Source of the DNA: JAZKAR01 sp040389065 | Lineage (GTDB): Bacteria > Pseudomonadota > Gammaproteobacteria > Burkholderiales > Casimicrobiaceae | Reading direction: 5' to 3' | DNA: 64,000 nucleotides | Assembly (NCBI GenBank): GCA_040389065.1 | Contig: JAZKAR010000019.1 | Span: 62,001-126,000, forward strand | In this document: piece by piece, positions 24,966 to 33,707 of the stretch | Layout of the letters: each line of letters begins with the position of its first letter | Numbering within the stretch: position 1 is the first letter of the stretch | Program-made: the position numbers and the translations under genes | Notes under the pieces: model-generated | Seen by the model: the letters and a program-made list of their open reading frames with translations, nothing else | Databases searched by the model: none | Told to the model about the DNA's origin: nothing

Positions 24966-26999
24966 ATGCCTGATGCACCACTTTATCGTTATCGTATTGC
25001 TGTACCTCTAAGTTTTCCTAAAGAACCTAATGGAATTCTTGATTATCTTAGCGCAGAGCTTTTAACAGTAGGAACCCCCGTTAGTGTGTCTGTTCGCCAG
25101 CATGCTACCTTAGGAGTTGTATGGGCAGCAACATTACAAAATTCTGTAGCTAGCACCACCGATAGCACCCTTAAAACTATCGAAAAAGCATGGCTACAAT
25201 GCCTTTTGTCTCCTGAACATTGTCGCTTTATTGAGCAGGTAGCACGCTATTATCACCAGCCGCTAGGGCGCATGTTAAACCTCTCATTCCCACCCGATAC
25301 TAAACGTTATTTTGAAAAGCCGCCTCGGGCCTCTAAGCTAAGCTCTAAATCAACTTCTTTATCTAGAAAATCACTTCCATCCCATACGCTCACATCAGCT
25401 CAACAGGCTATTATTGAGTCGATTGTTCCTCAATTCTCAGCATTTTCTGTTCACCTCATTCATGGCATTACCGGCAGCGGAAAAACAGAAATTTATCGCC
25501 ATCTCGCTCGACAAGTGATTCAGCAAGGCAAACAAGTACTTTGGTTGGTACCTGAAATCAAACTTACTCCCCAACTTTTACAGCAACTTGCACCTGAATG
25601 GGCAGATCAAATGGTGGCATTGCATAGCCATCTGGCTGGAGGCCAACGCTTTAAAGCCTGGCAACGCGCCCAGCAAGGTGATGCAGCCCTTATCGTTGGT
25701 ACGCGTCTTGCTGTATTTACGCCATTACCACGGCTAGGACTTATTATTATTGATGAGGAACACGATGCCTCATTCTGCCAAACAGATAATATTCGCTACC
25801 ATGCTCGGGATGTCGCTGTATGGCGAGCCAAGCACTTTAACTGCCCAATTATTTGAGGTAGTGCTACACCTTCTCTTGAAAGTTACGTGAATGCTACGCA
25901 ACGCCATACATATCAGTATCATGCTTTATTGCAACGTGCTGTTGCGGGCGCGACACTGCCTGCGATTTATCTTACAACACCGGATAAAAAAGCCCTTTAT
26001 CCTTGGTCACAAGCACTTGATCAGGCGCTTGAGCAACGATTAGCGCGAAAAGAACAAAGCCTCATTTTTTTAAACCGCCGTGGTTATGCACCCATGCTGC
26101 ACTGTGCAGCGTGTAGTTGGACAGCTGACTGCAAACATTGTTCCGCTAAAATGGTATGGCATAAAGATCAGCAAAAGTTACGATGCCATCATTGCGGTAC
26201 ACACTATCAGGTGCCCCGGCAATGCCCCAAATGCGGTCACCCTGATATCTTCCCTATGGGGCTAGGAACACAAAAACTAGAAGAATGCTTACAAAAACGC
26301 TTCCCCGAAGCTACTATTCTTCGGGTAGATCAAGACTCTATGAGCAAGAAAAAAGCGTGGGAAGATGCATTAGCCAATATTGCTTCTGGCGAAGTGAATA
26401 TCTTAGTAGGCACTCAAATGCTGGCAAAAGGCCACCACTTTCCTTTATTAACCCTCGTGGGAATGTTAGGCATTGATGATGCTTTATTTAGTGCTGATTT
26501 TCGTGCGCCAGAACATGCATTTGCTCAACTTACACAAGTAGCGGGGCGCGCAGGACGCGAAAAAAATCCTGGAGATGTATTTATTGAAACCGGTCACCCC
26601 GATCACCCTCTTTTTCAAAGTATTTTAAAAAATAATTATAATGAAGCGGCTCAAAGCTGGATTCAAGAGCGGCAAAATCATCAGTTACCACCATTTAGTT
26701 ATTATGCATTGCTATGGGCTGAAAGTAAGCAGACTGAACTTGTGCAGAGTTGGATACAACAAACGTATCAGCAGGCCCTTAAACTCAGTACTCAGCAGAC
26801 GTTTACCATTGATATTACTCCGCCTATGCCTGCGTTAATGGAAAAGAAAAAGGGATGGCATCGCTATTACTTTGCTTTCTCAGCGCAGCAACGCCCACAT
26901 CTTCATAACATGCTTGATAAAATCGAACAGATTATTTATCAGGAAGGATGCAGCCACAAAATTCGCTGGCGTATTGATGTAGATCCTTCGTTATTATGA
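24966..26999 (+). pseudogene. priA: PriA, primosomal replication helicase, interrupted by an in-frame TGA
   Basis: The frame reads through as a 677-codon PriA except for a TGA at 25854-25856. The first part has the 3'-DNA-binding domain and helicase motifs HGITGSGKTEIYRHL (Walker A) and LIIIDEEHDASFCQ (DEAH type). After the stop, in the same frame, come GSATPSLESYV (motif III), the zinc-binding cysteines (CAACSWTADCKHC, CHHCG, CPKCG) and QVAGRAGREKNPGDV. The stop replaces the Leu codon expected before GSATP; TTA to TGA is one change. PriA restarts stalled forks. Options are a sequencing error, a recent null allele, or reinitiation at the GTG at 25887. Confidence 0.85.
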
Positions 27000-27201
27000 C
27001 GACATTATCTTAATACCATTCTTGATACTGCACTGCTTATACTTTCTCTAATCTAAGTCTTACTTGACCTGATAAATCGGCACAGCATAAATAAACACAT
27101 TCAATTTAGATAATTGCTAAAAAATTCACTTATGTGGTTATACATTCTCAATAATTGCGATTAGAGCATAGAAAGAATTAAACAGGTAGTACGGTGGTAA
27201 A

Positions 27202-28575
27202 GTGATATTGGCCATTATGATAGAAAGATTGTTGATGACTCTATATTTTATAAAACGGTGGCGAGTGGTTTCAACCTGCTTGCTATCATTTTGCTTCATC
27301 GTAAATAGTTCTCATAGTGCGACCGTATCACTGCTGCCTGCCCCATCTCCCGTTAACTTATGCGCCTTACTCGCTCAAAAGCTTAAAGATCCTTTTCTAG
27401 AACTTGATAGTTTACGTTGCAATACAGCGTTTAATGAACTAAAAAGCCAAAATGATCCTCAACTTGAGGCCATCCAAAATGAAATGTGTTCTGCGATTGC
27501 TTCTGTACGCAATAATCCATTCGCCCGCACCGATTCTGTTACCTGCAAAAAAGAACAACGCAAGCTATTAATCTCTTCAACAAATCCCAACCATGTATTT
27601 CAGGAACGCGTACAACATTTAGTAGAACAGATTGCACCTTCCTCTAAAGCCTTATCCATGCCGTCTTGGTGTGGGTATCTTGCTAAAATACATGCTAAAG
27701 ATAATTTTCTTCAGGATATCAATGCTTGTCAGGCATTTGCAGCTGAACGCTATCGTACTTCGCCTGTGGCATCTCTTAACGAATATAGAACCTATTGTGA
27801 ACAGCTAGCCTCTGCCCATTTCCCTTATTTAGAAAAACAGGAGTCTCTAAGGCTATGCCCGGCAGTGTCTAATGAAATTGTTCGGCTTCAATATATTGAA
27901 AAGAAAACTCTCGAAGGCGAACAACAAGAACGTTTACGCCTCTTTTTTTGGATCAGCGTTTATTTGCTGATGGCTAATGCTGTTCGAATTTCAATCTATT
28001 ATTTTTATATACGACCCAAGCAACGCAAGAAAGCAAAAGAAGAAGAACGTAACACACAAATTTTAGAACGTAGTCAACATGAAATATTAACATTTGGAGA
28101 AGATGCAGAAGTACGTGAGCAACGACTCATTCGATTATTTGAACAACAAGAGTATACCTTCGAGTATATTGAAACAGATTATCAAGATGCTGGCTTACAG
28201 TTACGTTTTACAATTAGCCGGTCGTTAGCAACTCTTTTGCCTAGAGATCAAGCAGCATTAGGCATTGCTTACCTGCTCTTTAACCGTGATCTTATTCATT
28301 ACAAAGCTTTTGATAGAATACGTTTTGGTATTATTTATGATCAAGGCAATACACCCTTACAAAATTATTATTACAGAGCAACAAACCCCTCTACACATAT
28401 TACAGACTCAGCCACTGCACTCAAGTTATATGTTACGCATACCAATGTTAGTTTGGAAATTGCGAGCGACCTAGCCTTTGCTTTATTGAAGGAATGTTCT
28501 GAAAAAGCACCTGATAACCCTATTGTAAATTATCTACACACGCTCTCGTCTGCGTTTGATTCCCAACCATCATAA
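27202..28575 (+). CDS. Unknown membrane protein: Cys-rich periplasmic part and cytoplasmic C-terminal part
   Basis: 457 residues from a GTG, or 452 from the ATG at 27217. A signal peptide or anchor (about residues 19-40) leads into a roughly 200-residue exported region with paired cysteines at regular spacing (NLCALL, LRCNTAF, EMCSAI, VTCKKE, SWCGYL, NACQAF, TYCEQL, RLCPAV), likely disulphide-bonded. One further span (LFFWISVYLLMANAVRISIY) at about 246-268 crosses back to a charged C-terminal domain of about 190 residues. I recognise neither domain. The layout is that of a one-span sensor or assembly factor, but no catalytic motif was found. Confidence 0.6.
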   Translation: MILAIMIERLLMTLYFIKRWRVVSTCLLSFCFIVNSSHSATVSLLPAPSPVNLCALLAQKLKDPFLELDSLRCNTAFNELKSQNDPQLEAIQNEMCSAIASVRNNPFARTDSVTCKKEQRKLLISSTNPNHVFQERVQHLVEQIAPSSKALSMPSWCGYLAKIHAKDNFLQDINACQAFAAERYRTSPVASLNEYRTYCEQLASAHFPYLEKQESLRLCPAVSNEIVRLQYIEKKTLEGEQQERLRLFFWISVYLLMANAVRISIYYFYIRPKQRKKAKEEERNTQILERSQHEILTFGEDAEVREQRLIRLFEQQEYTFEYIETDYQDAGLQLRFTISRSLATLLPRDQAALGIAYLLFNRDLIHYKAFDRIRFGIIYDQGNTPLQNYYYRATNPSTHITDSATALKLYVTHTNVSLEIASDLAFALLKECSEKAPDNPIVNYLHTLSSAFDSQPS

Positions 28576-28588
28576 CTGAAATAATTTA

Positions 28589-31500
28589 TTAAGCATTTAA
28601 CAGCAAGCGAAATTGTTCAGGCGATACGGGTTTGCTAAGATAATAGCCTTGCACTAAATCACAATGTTGCTCGCGTAGAAAGTTATACTGATCTAAAGTT
28701 TCTACACCTTCGGCAATCACTTCTAACCGTAAGCTATGAGCAAGTGCGATAATGCTGAGAATAATAGCCTGATCATCTTTATTATCAGGAAGCTCCATTA
28801 CAAATGAACGATCAATTTTAATGGTGCTTACTGGGAGGCGCCTTAAATAAGAAAGCGAAGAATACCCTGTTCCAAAATCATCTATACTCATTCGTATGCC
28901 AAGGTTTTTTAATTGCTCAAGTACCTGCAATGTCTCTTCAGTATTTTCCATCACACTACTTTCTGTGATTTCCAAATCGAGAAGATGAGGGGCCAAGCCA
29001 GTTTCTTGCAATACCTTCTCGACAGTGGTCGGAAAATGTTTATTTTTCAATTGCCTTACAGATACGTTTACGCCTACTCGGATCTCCGGTAGCCCTGATT
29101 GAATCCATTCTTGAAGTTGTTTACAAGCAGTACGTAACACCCATTCACCGATAGCATTAATAAGCCCCATTTCTTCAGCAATAGGAATAAACTGAAGTGG
29201 CGAGATCATTCCATACTTAGGATGTATCCAACGAATCAGCGCTTCCATACCAATAATACGCCCATCACTTAGTTGTGCTTGTGGCTGATACACTAACTTA
29301 AGTTGCTCATCAAATACTATGCCGTGCAAATCATTTTCAAGGCGTATGGTTTCAGCCAAACTCTGTTCCATCTCCGGCTTAAAAAACTGAAAAGCAATTG
29401 AATCTTTTCTTGCCCGATGCATTGCTATTTCTGCGTATTTAACAAGGTTATGCGCATCCGAAGTATCGAGTGGCGAAACCGCAATCCCAATATTTGCTGT
29501 AATAAAGATTGTGTGTTCTTCTATACGAAAAGGCGACGAAAGTGCTCGATGTATGTTTTGAGCAATACTTCCTACAATATTAGGGTTTTCAATATTCGTC
29601 AGTAAAATAACAAACTCATCCCCACCTAGGCGTGCAATACAATCTGTTGCACGAATTCTATGCTTAATGCGCTGTGCCAAGGCAATAAGCAGGCGATCAC
29701 CAATTTGAGAGCCAAAGGTATCATTGATACGTTTAAATCTATATACATCCATAAATAACAATGCAACTGTTTCCTGAGACTGCTCTGTTTTACCTTCTAA
29801 TATTTCTAAAAAGTGTGTTCGATTGGGTAAATCAGTTAAGGGATCTTTAAGCGTTAAATATCTGGCTTTTGCTTCTGCCTGATAAGCACTGATAATGCGA
29901 TGCACGCGTTTCAATAAGGCTGGAAAATTAATAGGCTTTGGAATATAGTCAACCGCCCCTACCGCTAACGCACGATCAATCAGCGTTGCATCTTCAGAAG
30001 CAGTAATCATGAGCACGGGAATAAGCCCTTGAGATTGCTCTTGAATCTGAGCACATGCTGTAAAGCCATCCATAATGGGCATTAACGCATCCATAATCAC
30101 AAGTTGAGGCTCAAACCGTTTGAGCATCGTTAATGCATGCGAACCATCGACAGCTTCTTCAACAAAAAACCCCTCATTTTGTAAAAAATGCCGAAGTGTG
30201 TTTCGAATACTGCGATCATCATCTACCAGAAGAATTTGCGCAGAGCGTTTCTCTGCAATAAAAGAAGAATTTTCTGGCGTATTTTCCTGTTTTAATTGTA
30301 CTGACACAGCATCAAATGCTTCTTTCAATTCCGACAAAAGCGTCGGCAGCATGCTGCTATCTTTATTAAGCAATTGCTTTTCAATTTCCTTAGCAATACT
30401 TGTCATTTCCATAGCGCCCAAATTACTACTGCTGCCTTTGATGATATGCGCCATCATTTGAATCGAATCAGACTCGTTTTTTTCAATGGCGTCTTCAAGA
30501 CGCGATAGATAAGTAGCCGTATCTTCAATAAAAATGGTAATAGTCTGCTGCAAATTAGAACCTAAAATTCCTTTTATTTTTCTAAAAATAGTGTCATCAA
30601 GTAGTACACTAGATTTATTATCCATCTCTGCCTCTGAATTTAAAGAATCAGGTAAAGCAGAAACAGGCACTCCTTTTAGCCATTGATTTAATTTAGCTTG
30701 AACTCGATCTAGCGTGATTGGTTTAGTCAGGTAATCATCCATACCTGCTGCATAACATTTTTCGGCATCTCCTGGCTGAGAATTAGCGGTCATTGCAATA
30801 ATCGGGGTACTTTGACCTGAGGCCGCTTGTAAAGAACGAATATGTTCGGTGGCTGTATATCCATCCATTTCAGGCATATTACAATCCATAAAAATAAGAT
30901 CGTAACGTCCTTTGCTAACAGCCTCTACCGCCTCACGCCCATTAGAAGCGAATTCGCACTGGCAGTTACTAAGCTCAAGCATGCTTCCTGCAACCATCTG
31001 ATTCGTGTAGTTATCCTCTGCAATCAAGATAGTATATTGCGTTTGCCCAGTTGCTCTTATAGCATATGATGGAAGCACAGCAGTTGATTCTTCTACCTGC
31101 TCAGTAACATTAAGAGGTAGAAGATTGTGCTGCCGGGAAGCAGTACCCTCAGGAATAGAGATAGCGCTTCTACAAGGTAAGGTAAACCAGAACGTAGTTC
31201 CTTGTTCAGGCTGAGAATTTACACCAATTTCACCTCCACCTAATTCAACAATTTGCTTACTAATGGCTAAACCTAATCCAGTACCGCCATGCTTACGTGT
31301 TGTTGATGTATCAGCCTGGGCAAACGATTCAAAAATTCGCTCAGTCGCTTCTTGATTCATCCCAATTCCGGTATCTCGAATTTCAAAGCGCAATGTAAAC
31401 GTATCAGTGACTAACTCTTCTTCAGACGTAGGTTGAATAGCACTAAGGCTAGCCTGCGTAACGTGAAGCAGAACTTGCCCTTTTTCAGTGAACTTTAATG

Positions 31501-32701
31501 CATTACCAATAAGATTGGTAATCACCTGGCGCAAACGTAAAGGATCTGCATTAATATATTGAGGAACTTCAGGTGCTATAAAATAGTGAAGCGCCAGATT
31601 TTTTTGTTGCGCTTGTAAAGAAACTAACGCAATGACTTCATTAATCGTCGATTCCAAATCAAAATCAATATGCTCCAGCTCTAATTTACCGGCCTCCATT
31701 TTAGAAAAATCTAGAATATTGTTAATGAGGTCAAGCAATAAATACGAAGACTTCGTCGCAATGTTAAGGTAATTGCGTGGATGCTCTGCCAGCGGAACTC
31801 CTTTAAGAAGATCAAGCATTCCTATCACACCATTTAACGGAGTGCGTATTTCATGACTTAGTACTGAGGCAAACATGGTTTTTACGTGCGCTAGATGAAG
31901 CGCCTCATCGCGCGATTTTTTTAGTTCAGCTTCACGCTCCTCCAAAACACTCATCATTTTATTAAACGCATGTGACATTTCAATAATATCTTTAGACCCT
32001 TCAGGCGTGGCACGGATACTATATTGACCATTTTCAGCCTGAAGCATAAGATCTAATAAAGAATTAAATGGCACCGTAAAGTGGCGCGCCAAGCGCCGCA
32101 TAAGCGCCAACAGGAGTAATGCAAATGAAAATGTCAGGCCTACATCATATAACAACAATAAATAAATCAAGCGATGTAAGGTTTGTTTACTCAACGTCAC
32201 ATAGACATAGCCCAATAACTGAGGTTTATACTCTTCAGCCTCAAAAGGAGAAGCGCTAGTGCGCTCGGTATATACTGGAGCAACAAAATGCCAATGAGAA
32301 AAGGTCTCGTCTTCCAACACTACTTGTGAAACGGGATTTTTTAGAGGTTCTCTTTTATCTCGTTTAGGTGCTAATTGAGTGTGATCTTCTTTTGATTGTG
32401 ATACCAAAAGCTTATGTGATGCATCAGTGATGTCAACTTGCATTACATCAGGAAACGCTAGGGTTGCACTAATGCTCTGTTTCGCATTATCTGCAACATG
32501 ATACAAAAGTGCCAGAGTACTTTGCCGGGCCATATTTTCAGTAATATGCTGACCCTGTTCAACAATATAAGAACGTATACGCTGGCTGGCTTCATAAGAG
32601 TGAATAAGCGATGAAAAAAGTGCCAAAATTAATATACTTAAGGTTACAACAAAAATTAATTGTTGATGGAATCGGGTGCGCCGTAAATATTGCCGAAACA
32701 T
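28589..32701 (-). CDS. Hybrid sensor kinase with REC-HPt-REC-GGDEF-EAL tail
   Basis: 1370 residues from the ATG at 32701; a TTG at 32731 would overlap the upstream gene. Two spans (about 15-36 and 179-202) flank a periplasmic sensor, followed by HAMP. Then HisKA (SVLSHEIRTPLNG, His about 283), the ATPase domain (NLIGNALKFTEKG, DTGIGM, GGTGLGLAISKQ), REC1 (IFMDCNMPEMDG), HPt (MAHIIKGSSSNLGA, His about 752), REC2 (VIMDALMPIMDG), GGDEF intact (about 1026) preceded by an I-site RATD, and EAL intact (MEALIRW, IDDFGTGYSSLSYL, IAEGVET). A full phosphorelay is thus joined to c-di-GMP synthesis and breakdown. It is the last gene of the 28589-39491 operon. Confidence 0.95.
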   Translation of the reverse strand: MFRQYLRRTRFHQQLIFVVTLSILILALFSSLIHSYEASQRIRSYIVEQGQHITENMARQSTLALLYHVADNAKQSISATLAFPDVMQVDITDASHKLLVSQSKEDHTQLAPKRDKREPLKNPVSQVVLEDETFSHWHFVAPVYTERTSASPFEAEEYKPQLLGYVYVTLSKQTLHRLIYLLLLYDVGLTFSFALLLLALMRRLARHFTVPFNSLLDLMLQAENGQYSIRATPEGSKDIIEMSHAFNKMMSVLEEREAELKKSRDEALHLAHVKTMFASVLSHEIRTPLNGVIGMLDLLKGVPLAEHPRNYLNIATKSSYLLLDLINNILDFSKMEAGKLELEHIDFDLESTINEVIALVSLQAQQKNLALHYFIAPEVPQYINADPLRLRQVITNLIGNALKFTEKGQVLLHVTQASLSAIQPTSEEELVTDTFTLRFEIRDTGIGMNQEATERIFESFAQADTSTTRKHGGTGLGLAISKQIVELGGGEIGVNSQPEQGTTFWFTLPCRSAISIPEGTASRQHNLLPLNVTEQVEESTAVLPSYAIRATGQTQYTILIAEDNYTNQMVAGSMLELSNCQCEFASNGREAVEAVSKGRYDLIFMDCNMPEMDGYTATEHIRSLQAASGQSTPIIAMTANSQPGDAEKCYAAGMDDYLTKPITLDRVQAKLNQWLKGVPVSALPDSLNSEAEMDNKSSVLLDDTIFRKIKGILGSNLQQTITIFIEDTATYLSRLEDAIEKNESDSIQMMAHIIKGSSSNLGAMEMTSIAKEIEKQLLNKDSSMLPTLLSELKEAFDAVSVQLKQENTPENSSFIAEKRSAQILLVDDDRSIRNTLRHFLQNEGFFVEEAVDGSHALTMLKRFEPQLVIMDALMPIMDGFTACAQIQEQSQGLIPVLMITASEDATLIDRALAVGAVDYIPKPINFPALLKRVHRIISAYQAEAKARYLTLKDPLTDLPNRTHFLEILEGKTEQSQETVALLFMDVYRFKRINDTFGSQIGDRLLIALAQRIKHRIRATDCIARLGGDEFVILLTNIENPNIVGSIAQNIHRALSSPFRIEEHTIFITANIGIAVSPLDTSDAHNLVKYAEIAMHRARKDSIAFQFFKPEMEQSLAETIRLENDLHGIVFDEQLKLVYQPQAQLSDGRIIGMEALIRWIHPKYGMISPLQFIPIAEEMGLINAIGEWVLRTACKQLQEWIQSGLPEIRVGVNVSVRQLKNKHFPTTVEKVLQETGLAPHLLDLEITESSVMENTEETLQVLEQLKNLGIRMSIDDFGTGYSSLSYLRRLPVSTIKIDRSFVMELPDNKDDQAIILSIIALAHSLRLEVIAEGVETLDQYNFLREQHCDLVQGYYLSKPVSPEQFRLLLNA

Positions 32702-32705
32702 AGTT

Positions 32706-33707
32706 CTAATGCTCCGAAAAGATAGTATCAAAATGATGAGTAGGTTTAACGTCTATTCCTGAATGAATAGCCGTTCGCATATTGATGGCAGAATCTACAT
32801 CTTGAAGAGGAAAGAAAGCGGGCGCGATTGAATTACCCGATAACGCATCGGAAGCAAGTTTTGCTAAGGTGTTACCCATTCGCGTATTATTAGGATAAAG
32901 TGCAAACAGCAAACCTTTTTTTACATGCGTTAGATTGCTAGAGAAAACGGTTAAATTGCGGTTCCACGATTCCCCCAAGATTAAAGAAAAGATTGTGTCT
33001 TCTAAAGTAGTAGAGTCTTGCAGTAACCAAAGAGCATCTTGCTGAGGATTAATTTCCTGTAGCGTAGCGGCATACGTGCGTGCAGCGGTCGGTAAGTCAT
33101 GAGCTTCAAGCGCAGTCAGCATTAAACCCTGGGTACTCGCAGCTTCGCGAGCAAGTTTCATTAGCCATTCATTATGTTTAGCATTGTAAATAACCACTAC
33201 TTTTCGTATCTTGGGCACAAGTGTTTTCAAGTTTAAAAAAAACAATTTAGGGTCTGGAATTAAACTTACACCGCCCACTACGGCACGCTGCTCAGACTCT
33301 AAAATTGAATAGACACCGCCAACAATGACGGGGAGAGAGCGCTTTAAATTAGGCAAAAAACTTAATCCTTCACGACCCAATACAATCACTGCACCCGTAT
33401 TACGTTGTGTCATTTGATCTGAAATTTCTCGCGCATTGGAATTAGCGCTTAAGGGGTATTTGTATACTGTACGTTTAGATTTCTCTTCGATTCCACTAAT
33501 CACTTCTGCAAGAATGGCACGATAAGGCCCCTTGTTATCGGGGTAAATAACACCAATGGAGCTTGAGGAATTATCATCACCCTGAGAAAAAGAGGGTTTA
33601 CAAATACAAAAAATAAGGAGAAATAATAATGAGCTTTTTAGACATGAACTTAGAAAAAAAAGCCATGATAAAACCCTTATTCTTTTTCCTAGACTTTTAG
33701 AGCGCAT
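32706..33707 (-). CDS. Periplasmic ABC-type substrate-binding protein (ABC_sub_bind type)
   Basis: 333 residues from the ATG at 33707, which overlaps the receptor stop by 11 bases; the longer open frame to 33821 lies inside the receptor gene. A signal peptide (SLLFLLIFCICKPSFSQGDD) precedes a two-lobed binding fold: SSIGVIYPDNKGPYRAIL, TGAVIVLGREGLSFL, KVVVIYNAKHNEW, and the lobe end LFALYPNNTRMGNTLAKLAS. No permease or ATPase gene is near, so it is more likely a sensing partner of the kinase than a transporter part. Ligand unknown. Confidence 0.8.
   Translation of the reverse strand: MRSKSLGKRIRVLSWLFFLSSCLKSSLLFLLIFCICKPSFSQGDDNSSSSIGVIYPDNKGPYRAILAEVISGIEEKSKRTVYKYPLSANSNAREISDQMTQRNTGAVIVLGREGLSFLPNLKRSLPVIVGGVYSILESEQRAVVGGVSLIPDPKLFFLNLKTLVPKIRKVVVIYNAKHNEWLMKLAREAASTQGLMLTALEAHDLPTAARTYAATLQEINPQQDALWLLQDSTTLEDTIFSLILGESWNRNLTVFSSNLTHVKKGLLFALYPNNTRMGNTLAKLASDALSGNSIAPAFFPLQDVDSAINMRTAIHSGIDVKPTHHFDTIFSEH

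Noticed and set aside
25854..25856. Selenocysteine or recoded UGA in priA
   Set aside because: PriA needs Leu, not Cys/Sec, at this place; no SECIS-like hairpin was seen directly after it, and other genes end with TGA.
25887..26999. Second half of priA as an independent helicase gene
   Set aside because: It starts inside motif III, lacks Walker A and B, and lies in frame with the first half; it is the remainder of priA.
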